Below, one piece after another: positions 44,894 to 54,801 of a stretch of DNA of 64,000 bases. Made by a program: the position numbers and the translations under genes. Positions within the stretch are counted from its first letter, which is position 1, and each line of letters starts with the position of its first letter. The DNA comes from UBA10365 sp041441915 (GTDB lineage Bacteria; Pseudomonadota; Alphaproteobacteria; Rhodobacterales; Rhodobacteraceae): positions 1 through 64,000 of the forward strand of contig JASDRS010000015.1 in assembly GCA_041441915.1 (NCBI GenBank). The letters are read 5' to 3'. Below the pieces are notes generated by a model. It worked only from the letters and a program-made list of their open reading frames with translations, ran no database searches and was not told the origin of the DNA.

Positions 44894-45526
44894 TTAATCG
44901 CGAAAGAATCGGCTTTCTTTGATCTGTTCCCAAGCCCACACAACTTCTTGCAAGCGGTCTTCATCAGCACGATTGCCGCCGTTCATGTCTGGGTGCAGAT
45001 CCTTGACTAAAGATTTATATTGTTTACGAATTTCAGTCTTTGTCCAGGTATCGCGCGCATCTAAAATTTCAAGTGCTTTGCGGTCGGTTGCAGGTAATTT
45101 ACGAGTAGATTGATTGACGGTGCGGCCTGGATTTTGAGTGCTATTTTTCCCCAAGATCTCCATTGGGTCATCTACGCCCAAGCGCGACCAAGCGCGCCCC
45201 TCATCAGGGCGTTTACTAAAAGGTTGGGTTTCACGGCCCCAAACCCGATCTTTATCTAGAAATTTTTGGAAGTCATCGTCGGACGTACCCTGAAAAAAAT
45301 TCCATTTAAGATTGTATTCGCGTATATGTTCTTTGCAAAACCAGAAAAACTCGTCAAGCAAATCTGATGACTTTGGTGCTCGATATAGGCCAGCTTCTTT
45401 GCATTCGGGAAATTCGCATGTTTTTCTTGATGTTTCAAAGGCACCTGACATGCCCCTCCGTGTGGTCTTTCTGCGTTTTTTGTCAGTCGCTACCGAAATA
45501 TCAAATTCGAATAATGGTTTTTTCAT
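44894..45526 (-). CDS. J-domain (DnaJ-like) protein of the cobST neighbourhood
   Basis: 210 residues. The J domain is C-terminal (about 140-205): ALEILDARDTWTKTEIRKQYKSLVKDLHPDMNGG, with the HPD motif. The N-terminal 100 residues contain CEFPECKEAGLYRAPKS and FFWFCKEHIREYN, a Cys/His cluster that may bind zinc. Such proteins sit between bolA and cobS in many alphaproteobacteria. It probably recruits Hsp70. It is divergent from bolA, 73 nt between starts. Confidence 0.9.
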   Translation of the reverse strand: MKKPLFEFDISVATDKKRRKTTRRGMSGAFETSRKTCEFPECKEAGLYRAPKSSDLLDEFFWFCKEHIREYNLKWNFFQGTSDDDFQKFLDKDRVWGRETQPFSKRPDEGRAWSRLGVDDPMEILGKNSTQNPGRTVNQSTRKLPATDRKALEILDARDTWTKTEIRKQYKSLVKDLHPDMNGGNRADEDRLQEVVWAWEQIKESRFFRD

Positions 45527-45599
45527 GGGGCTTGCCTTTCAGCGCAGGAGGCAGGAGTTTAGCCGATATGAGAGAAGATTGAAGAGCAAAGGAGAAAAA

Positions 45600-45860
45600 A
45601 TGCGCATTTCCGAAGAAATAAATTCAAAATTGACGAAGGCCTTTGCTCCAGATGTGCTTGTAGTGCTGGATGAAAGCGAAAAACATCGCGGACATGTGGG
45701 CCATCGCGCCGAAGGAGAGTCGCATTTCAATATAACGCTCCGCGCCAAAGTTTTTGGTCCTATGTCACGTATAGCACGCCACCGCGCCGTCCATAGCGCG
45801 CTTGGGGCCGAGTTGGTCGGTCGAATTCATGCTTTGGCCATTGATGTCGCGGAGGAATAA
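45600..45860 (+). CDS. bolA: BolA family protein
   Basis: 86 residues from the ATG at 45600, which follows a strong ribosome-binding site (AAAGGAG, 7 nt). KLTKAFAPDVLVVLDESEKH, the invariant-type GESHFNI and HRAVHSAL followed by ELVGRIHALAI match BolA/YrbA. BolA proteins work with monothiol glutaredoxins in Fe-S trafficking and iron signalling. The frame extension further upstream is chance. It is convergent with glcB, 32 nt between stops. Confidence 0.93.
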   Translation: MRISEEINSKLTKAFAPDVLVVLDESEKHRGHVGHRAEGESHFNITLRAKVFGPMSRIARHRAVHSALGAELVGRIHALAIDVAEE

Positions 45861-45892
45861 ACGCCGCGACATGATATTTTTGCTGTATCGGC

Positions 45893-48067
45893 CTAGCGAG
45901 ACGCTTTGGCCAAAATACGGCGTGCATGCAACACGGGCTCGGTATAGCCTGAAGGCTGGTTGCGCCCTAACAGCACCAGATCTTGTGCGGCCTTATAGGC
46001 ATGGCCATCGTACGATGGCGCCATAGGAACATAGATCGGGTCAGCCGCATTTTGCCCATCAACCACTTCAGCCATTTTTTCGAAGGCTGCTATAACTTGG
46101 TCTTGGCTTACAACGCCATGATGTAACCAGTTAGCAACCCCTTGGGCCGAAATGCGGCATGTGGCGCGATCTTCCATCAGGCCTACATTATGAACATCCG
46201 GCACTTTCGAGCAGCCAATGCCCTGATCAATCCAGCGCACCACGTAGCCTAAAATGCCCTGAATATTATTTTCTAATTCAAATTGAATCTCTTGCGCTGG
46301 CAAATTGGCCCTAAAAGTGAGCGGCGGGGTCAACAAATCGCATAAAGACGCACGGTGGCCTTGAAACTTAATTTGATGAGTTATTTCCTTCTGTCGCGCT
46401 GTGACATTAACCAAGTGGTAATGGGTTGCGTGCAAAACTGCCGCGGTTGGCGATGGCACCCAGGCGCAACTTGCACCTGCTTGCGGATGGCCTATTTTGG
46501 TAGATAGCATATTGGCCATTTGATCGGGCATCGCCCACATACCTTTGCCAATTTGTGCGCGCCCCTGCAGGCCACATTCCAAACCAATATCAACATTGCG
46601 ATCTTCGTAAGATGCTATCCAAGGCGTTGTTTTCATTTGGCCTTTTGGTAGCATTGGTCCTGCTTCCATACTTGTGTGTATTTCGTCTCCAGTGCGGTCA
46701 AGAAAACCTGTGTTTATGAATGCCAAGCGATGACTAGCCGCGCAGATACAGGCCTTAAGATTTACTGAGGTGCGGCGCTCTTCGTCCATGATCCCCAATT
46801 TTATGGTATTGGCAGGTAGCCCTAATGTGGTTTCTACATAGCTGAATATTTCGTCTGTAAATTCTACCTCTTCGGGGCCGTGCAGTTTTGGTTTGACAAC
46901 ATAGACGGAACCCATCATCGAGTTACGCAGACCATCAGTTTTTCTTAAATCATGCATTGCGCAAAGCACGGTGACAAATGCATCAATGAGCCCTTCTGGG
47001 GCTTCATTTCCTTCAAGGTCGGTCACTATCGGGTTGCTCATCAAATGGCCGACATTGCGCACGAGCATCAATGAGCGGCCCTTGAGCGTTAAACTCTGGC
47101 CCTTTGGAGAGGTAAAAATTTCATCTTCGTTCAGGCGGCGGATCATGCTTTCCCCGTTTTTGTCAAGCACAGCGACCAGATCCCCGCGCATCAGGCCCAA
47201 CCAGTTACGATAGGCCTGAACCTTGTCGGCCCCGTCAACGCAGGCCACTGAATCTTCACAGTCCATAATCGTAGAAATAGCAGCTTCAAGCACGATGTCA
47301 CTGATTCCTGCGGGATCGGTTGAACCAATTTGATGAGTTTTATCTTGCAGGATTTGTACATGTAAATCATTGATTTTTAGTAGTATTTTCAATGACGCAC
47401 GGGTGCCGCATGCATATCCACTATATTGAGATTGGTTTTTCAAGAACGCGGGGCCTTTGGCCGTGGCTAAAACCAATGCATCATCTTCAATATAAATCGA
47501 AATAAGGTCTGACCAGGAAACGCCATCCGCCAAGGGCGCAACCTTGTTTAAATGCGCCCGCCCGTAAGCCACAACTTGTGTGCCTCGTTCGGCGTCATAA
47601 GCCTTTCCAGATGGCGCAGTTCCCAAAGCGTCTGTGCCGTAAAGCGCATCATAAAGACTGCCCCAGCGGGCGTTTGCGGCATTCAATGCAAATCGTGCAT
47701 TGGTAACAGGCACTACCAATTGCGATCCTGCAATTGTCGCTATTTCGGGGTCGACATTGCGGGTTTCAATTTTGAAATCTGGCCCTTCGGGCATAATATA
47801 GCTGATCTGGCGCAAAAATGCTTCATAAGAGCCAGCATTCCAAGGTTCGAGCCGATTTTCTATGTGGTATTTATCGATTTTCTTCTGAAAAATAGTGCGC
47901 TTCTCTAAAAGAGCGTGATTTTTTGGTGAAAGATCATAAAGTGCCTTATGAAATCCAGCCCAAAACTGGTTTTTAGAAACACCTGTGCCTGGGAGTGCTT
48001 CATTTTCGATGAAATTGATTAATAATGGATCGATAGTCACGTTTTCAATGGGTTGGGTCAGGGACAT
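45893..48067 (-). CDS. glcB: Malate synthase G
   Basis: 724 residues from the ATG at 48067 (MSLTQPIENV), matching the usual length near 723. Motifs: TIMDCEDSVACVDGADKV (metal-binding Glu/Asp region), KPKLHGPEEVEFTDEIF, LGIMDEERRTSVNLKACI, and IGKGMWAMPDQM with HPQAGASCAWVPSPTAA. It condenses glyoxylate with acetyl-CoA into malate in the glyoxylate bypass or glycolate use. A frame extension to 48154 has no family match. Isocitrate lyase is not in the window. Confidence 0.96.
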   Translation of the reverse strand: MSLTQPIENVTIDPLLINFIENEALPGTGVSKNQFWAGFHKALYDLSPKNHALLEKRTIFQKKIDKYHIENRLEPWNAGSYEAFLRQISYIMPEGPDFKIETRNVDPEIATIAGSQLVVPVTNARFALNAANARWGSLYDALYGTDALGTAPSGKAYDAERGTQVVAYGRAHLNKVAPLADGVSWSDLISIYIEDDALVLATAKGPAFLKNQSQYSGYACGTRASLKILLKINDLHVQILQDKTHQIGSTDPAGISDIVLEAAISTIMDCEDSVACVDGADKVQAYRNWLGLMRGDLVAVLDKNGESMIRRLNEDEIFTSPKGQSLTLKGRSLMLVRNVGHLMSNPIVTDLEGNEAPEGLIDAFVTVLCAMHDLRKTDGLRNSMMGSVYVVKPKLHGPEEVEFTDEIFSYVETTLGLPANTIKLGIMDEERRTSVNLKACICAASHRLAFINTGFLDRTGDEIHTSMEAGPMLPKGQMKTTPWIASYEDRNVDIGLECGLQGRAQIGKGMWAMPDQMANMLSTKIGHPQAGASCAWVPSPTAAVLHATHYHLVNVTARQKEITHQIKFQGHRASLCDLLTPPLTFRANLPAQEIQFELENNIQGILGYVVRWIDQGIGCSKVPDVHNVGLMEDRATCRISAQGVANWLHHGVVSQDQVIAAFEKMAEVVDGQNAADPIYVPMAPSYDGHAYKAAQDLVLLGRNQPSGYTEPVLHARRILAKASR

Positions 48068-48717
48068 GAGTCGGGTCGCTCCATAAGACAAATTTACGTT
48101 TGAAATATGATTTAAGTTTCTGATAGGCAACAATATTGTTGATATTTTTTTCATATAGTTCTGTGTAGCAGCATTTGCGCATCAGTGTGCTGCCAAATAG
48201 AGATTAAAATGTGGCAAAGACCGCTTTGATGTTCAAAGATCAAAACTCATTTGTCCCTTTGTTTTTTCTGGATGTGGTTTTGCTTGGAACTCTGGCGCGC
48301 TGCGCCTTAAGGTGCGTTTCTCTGCCACATCAACCGCCAAATGAGAAAATCATTTTGCTTTACGGTGCGAAAAAATGTCGGCGTACCTCCTCGACTGCGG
48401 CCTGGATATCGGCGAAGGGTTAAGAATATTTTGTCCAAACCGGTTTTGCGGCCATTTCCAAGGCTCTAGTATAAAAATATTAGTATATGGTAAAGTTCAG
48501 TCACATAGCGGCACTATGATTTTGGGCTCCAAAACTTGGCTAAAGCTGAACTTGACCGCTTGCTCGCCAATCCCAAGTTATCACGCATTTGTGTGAGATA
48601 GTCGGGCGTATGCGTGATTCAGTTCGATTTTGGATATTTTCGCGCCGTTTTGGTGTGTGGCCCTTGCCCCGCAGCTTAGCTCTGCCTAGTAAGAGGGAAT
48701 GATACGAAGGATTTGCC
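48068..48717. other. Divergent intergenic between glcB and gatB
   Basis: 650 nt. It must hold promoters for glcB (minus) and gatB (plus). I found no gene, tRNA, or strong hairpin. A possible weak ribosome-binding site GAGGGAA lies well before the gatB ATG. Confidence 0.4.
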
Positions 48718-50229
48718 ATGCTTGACCTGACCTTTACTGCGCCCAAACCTAAAGTGATTGTGGGAACAAAATATGACTGGGAGTTGGTGATCGGGATGGA
48801 AGTCCATGCCCAGGTTGCGTCAAATGCCAAGTTATTTTCGGGGGCATCGACCGGAGTTGGCGCCGAACCTAATGCGCATGTGTCGTTTGTCGACGCTGCG
48901 ATGCCTGGAATGTTGCCGGTCATCAATCAATTTTGCGTTGAACAAGCTGTGCGCACGGGCCTTGCGTTGCATGCTCAGATCAATCTTTGGTCAGCTTTTG
49001 ATCGTAAAAATTACTTTTACCCAGATTTGCCGCAAGGTTATCAGATCAGCCAACTTTACCACCCAATAGTCGGTGAAGGCGAAGTTTTGGTTGAACTGGG
49101 CGCAGGTGTTGCGCGGCGCGTACGGGTAGAGCGCATTCACCTAGAACAAGATGCGGGTAAATCTATTCATGACATGGACCCAAATATGTCTTTTGTAGAT
49201 TTCAACAGAACTGGCGTTGCCTTGATGGAAATTGTCAGCCGTCCTGACATTCGTGGTCCCGAAGAGGCCGCTGCCTATGTGGCCAAAGTGCGTCAAATTT
49301 TGCGCTATTTGGGTACATGTGATGGCAATATGCAAAATGGAAATCTGCGGGCTGATGTGAATGTGTCGGTCTGCTTGCCTGGCCAATATGAAAAATATCA
49401 AGCCAGCCAAGATTTCAGCCATTTGGGCACACGCTGCGAAATTAAAAATATGAACTCGATGCGGTTTATCCAGCAAGCCATTGAATTTGAATCCCGCCGC
49501 CAAATTTCTATTCTAGAAGATGGCGGCGTAATAGTGCAAGAAACCCGTCTTTATGATCCAGATAAGAATGAAACTAGATCAATGCGCTCGAAAGAAGAGG
49601 CGCATGATTACCGATATTTTCCATGCCCCGACCTGTTACCTTTGCAAATTGAACAGACATGGGTTGATGAGATCAAAGTAAATCTTCCCGAACTTCCTGA
49701 TGCTAAAAAGTTGCGTTTTATGACTGATTTTGGTCTAACCGACTATGACGCAAGCGTTCTGACGGCGGATCTAGAATCTGCCTGGTTTTTTGAAGTCGTG
49801 GCCAGAGGACGCGACGGCAAGCAGGCCGCAAATTGGGTGATAAATGAATTTTTTGGTCGCCTGAACAAAGAAAGCCTTACAATATTGGAAACCCCACTTT
49901 CGGCTGATCAATTGGGGGGCATTCTTGATCTGATGGCGGCGGGTGACCTTTCGGGCAAAATGGCTAAGGATCTGTTTGACATTCTATGGACCAAGGGTGG
50001 ACTTCCAGCTGAAGTAGCTGCGGCTCATGGAATGAAACAAGTGACTGACAAGGGTGCCATTGAAGCGGCTGTTGATGCCATTATTGCTGCTAATCCAGAT
50101 CAATTTGAAAAGGCCAAAGCCAATCCTAAACTGGCTGGTTGGTTTGTGGGCAAGGTGATCAAATCAACTGGCGGGAAGGCCAATCCGGTGGCGGTCAATG
50201 CACTTGTGGTGCAGAAGTTGGGTTTATAG
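48718..50229 (+). CDS. gatB: Aspartyl/glutamyl-tRNA(Asn/Gln) amidotransferase subunit B
   Basis: 503 residues: WELVIGMEVHAQVASNAKLFSGAS, FDRKNYFYPDLPQGYQISQ, HLEQDAGKSIHD, FNRTGVALMEIVSRPDIR, then the C-terminal YqeY-like helical domain (AKDLFDILWTKGG, ending in GKANPVAVNALV). With GatA and GatC it amidates misacylated Glu-tRNA(Gln) and Asp-tRNA(Asn). gatA and gatC are not here. It is followed at 40 nt by the DUF4177 gene. Confidence 0.96.
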   Translation: MLDLTFTAPKPKVIVGTKYDWELVIGMEVHAQVASNAKLFSGASTGVGAEPNAHVSFVDAAMPGMLPVINQFCVEQAVRTGLALHAQINLWSAFDRKNYFYPDLPQGYQISQLYHPIVGEGEVLVELGAGVARRVRVERIHLEQDAGKSIHDMDPNMSFVDFNRTGVALMEIVSRPDIRGPEEAAAYVAKVRQILRYLGTCDGNMQNGNLRADVNVSVCLPGQYEKYQASQDFSHLGTRCEIKNMNSMRFIQQAIEFESRRQISILEDGGVIVQETRLYDPDKNETRSMRSKEEAHDYRYFPCPDLLPLQIEQTWVDEIKVNLPELPDAKKLRFMTDFGLTDYDASVLTADLESAWFFEVVARGRDGKQAANWVINEFFGRLNKESLTILETPLSADQLGGILDLMAAGDLSGKMAKDLFDILWTKGGLPAEVAAAHGMKQVTDKGAIEAAVDAIIAANPDQFEKAKANPKLAGWFVGKVIKSTGGKANPVAVNALVVQKLGL

Positions 50230-50269
50230 GTCAGAGTAAAAATGGGGTCAGCTTTGATAAGAGGGCATT

Positions 50270-50653
50270 ATGGGTTACGAGTATAAAGTAGTGGCAATGC
50301 CAGAACAGGCCGCAAAGACTGCAGGCCTGCGGGGTAAAGCCAATCAGTTCGCCCAAACGGTGAACAATATGATGAATGCTGTTGGCCGCGAGGGCTGGGA
50401 ATATCAAGGGCTTGAAGTTTTATCTTACCAAAGCCGAACTTGGTATGGTAGCAAAACCAATCATGACCATACGGTTATGCTGTTTCGCAGACCTTTAGAG
50501 GTAGCATCTTCGGCAGCGGCCTTGGTTGATGCAAAGGTTCAGATGATCGAACTGCGGGCAGAACCTCTTGTGGCATCCAAAAGTCCTGTAGCATCGGGCC
50601 CCGAAGACCAGGAAACAAAGTTTACCGTTCCGACGGTTAAGGCCCCCGTATAG
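50270..50653 (+). CDS. DUF4177 domain protein
   Basis: 127 residues. The first 75 follow the DUF4177 pattern: YEYKVVAMPEQAAK, NNMMNAVGREGWEYQGLEVL and HTVMLFRRPL. The C-terminal 50 residues are low-complexity (Ala, Pro, Val, Lys) and may be disordered. Function unknown. It follows gatB by 40 nt and is probably co-transcribed. Confidence 0.8.
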   Translation: MGYEYKVVAMPEQAAKTAGLRGKANQFAQTVNNMMNAVGREGWEYQGLEVLSYQSRTWYGSKTNHDHTVMLFRRPLEVASSAAALVDAKVQMIELRAEPLVASKSPVASGPEDQETKFTVPTVKAPV

Positions 50654-50747
50654 TCCAAAGCCGCAGACGGTGCGAAGCTTCAATGCCGTGAGCAAAAAAC
50701 AAGCCCGCGGTGTAGGACGCACGGGATGAAAAACCAAGAACCAGCAT

Positions 50748-51863
50748 TCATAATTTTGAATCTTTGGCCCTTTGCAGCGCAAGGGGTAATGCACTTCGCA
50801 AAAAATCGATTGCGTCCTTCGGCCCGACTGAAACTCTTATGGTGCGATTTTGCGGTGCAATTCCAGGTTTGCGCACAAATATGCCTTCTTGGGCTAAATA
50901 TGTTAAAATACGGAAGGCAAAATCACCGTCCTGACCGCAGTCAATAGCCACAAAATTCGCACCTGATGTTAGAGGTATGAGCCCATTATCAGTGGCAATC
51001 TGTGCGATGGTGTGGCGCGCCTGAGCTACGTCTTGCACCACCTTTGCCAAATAGCTTTGGTCCTCAAGGGCCGCCAACGCTCCCGTTTGTGCCAGGCGGC
51101 CTAAGCCGAAGTGATTACGCAAGCGCTCAAAACCCTTAATTACTTGCGGTGCGCTGATGGCATAACCAACACGTAACCCCGCTAAGCCGTAAGCTTTTGA
51201 AAATGTGCGCATTCTAATCACGCGTGGGTCATTGGGGTCAATGTGTGGAATGGTTTCCTTTGGGGCCAGCTCACTATAGGCCTCGTCCAGCACTAGCAGT
51301 GTGTCTTGGGGAAGGGCATCAATCATCGCTTCTATTTTGGCGCCTGAGTGAAAACTTCCCATCGGATTATTAGGGTTTGATAGATATAAAAGCTTTGGGG
51401 CCACTTGATGTGCCAATGTGACCAAAGCATCTGGATCTTCATGATCGCCTAGAAAGGGCGCTCTGTGTAAAATTCCACCAGAACCCAAAATATGGAAGTC
51501 AAAGGTTGGATAGGCCCCAAGTGACGTAACGACCGCATCTCCCTCACTGACAAAAAGCCGCGCTAGCACAACCAAGAGCCCGTCAATCCCTTCCCCCGCC
51601 ACTATATTTTCGAGCGTGGTTTTGTGGTGTGCAGCTAAAGCCGTGCGCAGGTCAATGCATTCGGGGTCGCCATACATCCAAATGCTAGAGGCGGCGTTTT
51701 GCAGAGCATTCGTCACACGGGGTGAGGGACCAAATCCGCTTTCATTGGCACCTAAACGTGCAAGAAATCCTGAACCTCGCTGGCGTTCCAAAGCTTCTGG
51801 GCCAACGAAAGGTACGCTGTTGGGCAGAGCTCGGGCAAGTCTTGAAAACTTTGGGCTATGCAT
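50748..51863 (-). CDS. PLP-dependent aminotransferase, histidinol-phosphate (HisC)-like
   Basis: 371 residues, fold-type I: RLGANESGFGPSPRV, GEGIDGLLVVLARLF, LGAYPTFDF, LLYLSNPNNPMGSF, VLDEAYSEL and the PLP Lys in MRTFSKAYGLAGLRVGYA, followed by NRTIRVSVGP. Close to HisC and aromatic aminotransferases; the CobC threonine-phosphate decarboxylase lies in the same superfamily, but NESGFG plus the Tyr/Phe pattern favour an amino acid aminotransferase. No his genes adjoin, so a paralogous role is likely. The start is 9 nt after the valS stop. Confidence 0.85.
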   Translation of the reverse strand: MHSPKFSRLARALPNSVPFVGPEALERQRGSGFLARLGANESGFGPSPRVTNALQNAASSIWMYGDPECIDLRTALAAHHKTTLENIVAGEGIDGLLVVLARLFVSEGDAVVTSLGAYPTFDFHILGSGGILHRAPFLGDHEDPDALVTLAHQVAPKLLYLSNPNNPMGSFHSGAKIEAMIDALPQDTLLVLDEAYSELAPKETIPHIDPNDPRVIRMRTFSKAYGLAGLRVGYAISAPQVIKGFERLRNHFGLGRLAQTGALAALEDQSYLAKVVQDVAQARHTIAQIATDNGLIPLTSGANFVAIDCGQDGDFAFRILTYLAQEGIFVRKPGIAPQNRTIRVSVGPKDAIDFLRSALPLALQRAKDSKL

Positions 51864-51871
51864 CTGGGTTT

Positions 51872-54712
51872 CTAGCCAATTTCTGCCAACCGTTCTAAGG
51901 CCTTGGTCAGTTTGTTAACCTCACTATCGCCAAAGGCCAGTTTGTCGCGCGACTCAACCACCACTTCCGCAGGGGCTGAGGTCACAAAGTTTGGATTGTT
52001 AAGCCGCCCACGCACGCTGTCCAATTCTTTTTTTAGCTTTTCCAGCGACTTGTTTAGACGTTCTTTTTCTTCACCAATGTTGATGATGCCTGCCAAAGGA
52101 ATGGAAAAATTTCCCCCCACGACCGATACAGTGATCGCGCCCTTGGGCGTGGTGGCCGATACGGTTATGGCTTCTAGCCGCGAAAGGCGCAAAATCAGTG
52201 CTTCATTATTACTTAAGGCTTGCTGAGCAATAGGTTCCAAATTATGGCACAGCATTTGTACCCTTAGGCCTGCGGGCACATGCATTTGCGCGCGCACTGA
52301 GCGCACCTCTTCGATCAAACCTGTCACCCAATTCATCTCAAGCATTGCGGTTTCATCATGAAGTTCTGCACCATAAAGTGGCCAGTCGGTATGAACTAAC
52401 ATTTTTGCTCGCACGCCGGTGGTGCCCCAAAGTTCTTCGGTTATAAAGGGCATGATTGGGTGCAGCATGATCATAGACTGATCTAAAACCCAAGCCATAG
52501 TCCTGCGGGTTTCTTCTGCTTCGTCTGTGCCAAATAACGGTTTGGAAAATTCGACGTACCAATCGCACACTTTACCCCAAACAAAGGCGTAAAGACCGTT
52601 GGCCGCATCATCAAACCGATATTGCGCAAAGCTTTTATCAACATTCAGGCGCAATGCCGCGCATTCAGCAATGATCCATCGGTTCACTGTGGCTTTGGCT
52701 TGTGGTGGAGTGGCTTGGGTGGCATGGCTTTCCCAAACGCCATTCATTTCTGCGAAGCGACAGGCGTTCCAAAGCTTTGTGCCGAAGTTACGATAGCCAG
52801 TGATCCGTTGGGTGTCCATCTTAAGAGTGCCACCCAAAGACGCCATTGCTGCGTTCGCAAAGCGTAAAGCGTCTGCCCCAAATTCGTCAATAACATCTAG
52901 CGGATCGATCACATTACCCAAAGATTTTGACATTTTTTTGCCTTTGGAATCGCGCACCAGGCCGTGCAAGTAAACTGTTTTGAATGGCACCTCATCTACC
53001 ACGGCCAATTGCATCATCATCATACGAGCGACCCAAAAGAAAATAATGTCGGCCCCCGTAATTAGCGTGGAGGTAGGAAAATAACGTTTTAGTTCAGGAG
53101 TTTGATTAGGCCAGCCCAAAGTGCCAATAGGCCAAAGGCCAGACGAAAACCAAGTATCGAGTACGTCGGGGTCGCGGGTAAGCTTGCGACCTTGGGCAAG
53201 AGCTTGTGCTTCCACTTTGGATACGGCACAGTATGATTGACCTTCGTCATCGTACCAAACTGGTATCTGATGACCCCACCAGAGTTGGCGCGAAATGCAC
53301 CAAGGTTCAATGTTTTCGAGCCAGTGAAAATAGGTTTTTTCACCCGATTCTGGTATTATTTTGGTTGCTCCCGAACGCACAGCGTCCAGTGCGGGGCCTA
53401 CTATTTTATGGGTATCAACAAACCACTGATCGGTCAGCATTGGCTCAATTACCACCTTTGAGCGATCGCCAAAAGGTTGCATAATTTTTTTTGACTCGAC
53501 TACAGGTTCAAGGCGCAGATGTTCTGCGCCACTTTCTTCGTCAATTTCTTTAAGCAAAATTGTCACCGCAAGGCCCGCAGTGGTAATGTCTTCGACTACT
53601 TGTTTGCGCGCATCAAAACGGCAAAGGCCCCGGTACTTTTCAGGTACCAAATTTAGGGCGTCAATTTCGGCTTCCGCTGCGGTGGATCCTGCCGAGATTT
53701 CGTGGACGCGGGCGATGTTGTCGGCATAAGATGCGCCATCTGCTCGCATATAGCCGCGGGTGTCCATCAGGCGGTATAAAGGAAGGCCTGCACGCTTGGC
53801 AACTTGATAGTCGTTAAAATCATGCGCACCAGTAATTTTTACCGCGCCCGAGCCAAAGTTCGGGTCTGGATATTCATCGGTGATGATAGGAATTAAACGA
53901 TCACAAAGCGGTAATTGTACCATTCTGCCCACGATGGGCGCATAGCGGCTGTCTGACGGATGTACTGCTATTGCGCCGTCGCCCAGCATTGTTTCTGGCC
54001 GCGTCGTAGCGATAGAAATATAATCGCGGATTTCGCGGAATGTCACGGCGCCTTCTTCATCTTTTTCTATATATTCATAGGTTTCACCACCAGCGAGCGG
54101 ATATTTGAAATGCCACATATGGCCGTCAGAATCGATGTTTTCAACTTCGAGGTCGGAAATTGCGGTTTCAAAATGCGGATCCCAATTGACCAAGCGTTTG
54201 CCACGATAAATGAGACCCTTGTGAAACATCTCAACAAAGACTTTTGTCACGGCATCGGGAAAATTACCTGACATGGTAAAGGCTTCACGGCTCCAGTCAC
54301 ATGATGCACCAAGCCGTTTTAGTTGGGTGATGATTGTGCCTCCTGATTGCTTTTTCCATTCCCAAATTTTGGCAAGAAAGGCCTCGCGGCCCATATCTTG
54401 GCGTGTTGGGAGCTTCTGGAGAGCAAGTTCGCGTTCTACTACCATTTGAGTGGCAATACCCGCGTGATCGGTGCCTGGTTGCCACAAAGTGTCGAAGCCG
54501 CGCATCCGGTGCCAGCGCACCAGAATATCCTGCAATGTGTTATTAAAGGCATGTCCCATGTGGAGACTGCCCGTTACATTAGGCGGTGGAATCATAATGG
54601 AAAAGCGATCGGCGCCGGGAGAAGCATTGGCACCGGCAGCGAAAGCGTTGGCCTCTTCCCAAGCGGAATAAAGGCGTTCTTCTGCTAGTTTTGCGTTAAA
54701 TGTTTTTTCCAT
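51872..54712 (-). CDS. valS: Valyl-tRNA synthetase
   Basis: 946 residues. HIGH motif PNVTGSLHMGHAFNNTLQD near residue 45, editing domain with TTRPETMLGD and GTGAHDFNDY-type sequence (here KITGAHDFNDY), the WFSSGLWP signature, KMSKS in DSKGKKMSKSLGNV near residue 540, and a C-terminal coiled-coil arm (about 880-945). It charges tRNA-Val. It overlaps nothing; the aminotransferase gene follows by 9 nt and is likely co-transcribed. Confidence 0.97.
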   Translation of the reverse strand: MEKTFNAKLAEERLYSAWEEANAFAAGANASPGADRFSIMIPPPNVTGSLHMGHAFNNTLQDILVRWHRMRGFDTLWQPGTDHAGIATQMVVERELALQKLPTRQDMGREAFLAKIWEWKKQSGGTIITQLKRLGASCDWSREAFTMSGNFPDAVTKVFVEMFHKGLIYRGKRLVNWDPHFETAISDLEVENIDSDGHMWHFKYPLAGGETYEYIEKDEEGAVTFREIRDYISIATTRPETMLGDGAIAVHPSDSRYAPIVGRMVQLPLCDRLIPIITDEYPDPNFGSGAVKITGAHDFNDYQVAKRAGLPLYRLMDTRGYMRADGASYADNIARVHEISAGSTAAEAEIDALNLVPEKYRGLCRFDARKQVVEDITTAGLAVTILLKEIDEESGAEHLRLEPVVESKKIMQPFGDRSKVVIEPMLTDQWFVDTHKIVGPALDAVRSGATKIIPESGEKTYFHWLENIEPWCISRQLWWGHQIPVWYDDEGQSYCAVSKVEAQALAQGRKLTRDPDVLDTWFSSGLWPIGTLGWPNQTPELKRYFPTSTLITGADIIFFWVARMMMMQLAVVDEVPFKTVYLHGLVRDSKGKKMSKSLGNVIDPLDVIDEFGADALRFANAAMASLGGTLKMDTQRITGYRNFGTKLWNACRFAEMNGVWESHATQATPPQAKATVNRWIIAECAALRLNVDKSFAQYRFDDAANGLYAFVWGKVCDWYVEFSKPLFGTDEAEETRRTMAWVLDQSMIMLHPIMPFITEELWGTTGVRAKMLVHTDWPLYGAELHDETAMLEMNWVTGLIEEVRSVRAQMHVPAGLRVQMLCHNLEPIAQQALSNNEALILRLSRLEAITVSATTPKGAITVSVVGGNFSIPLAGIINIGEEKERLNKSLEKLKKELDSVRGRLNNPNFVTSAPAEVVVESRDKLAFGDSEVNKLTKALERLAEIG

Positions 54713-54801
54713 TGCGATGATGTGGCCCTTTGCCTGAATTTTTGCTTTTCTTTACAGAAATATAGCTACAAGTGAAAGCCTCGCCTGCTGTATTGAGCTG
54801 A

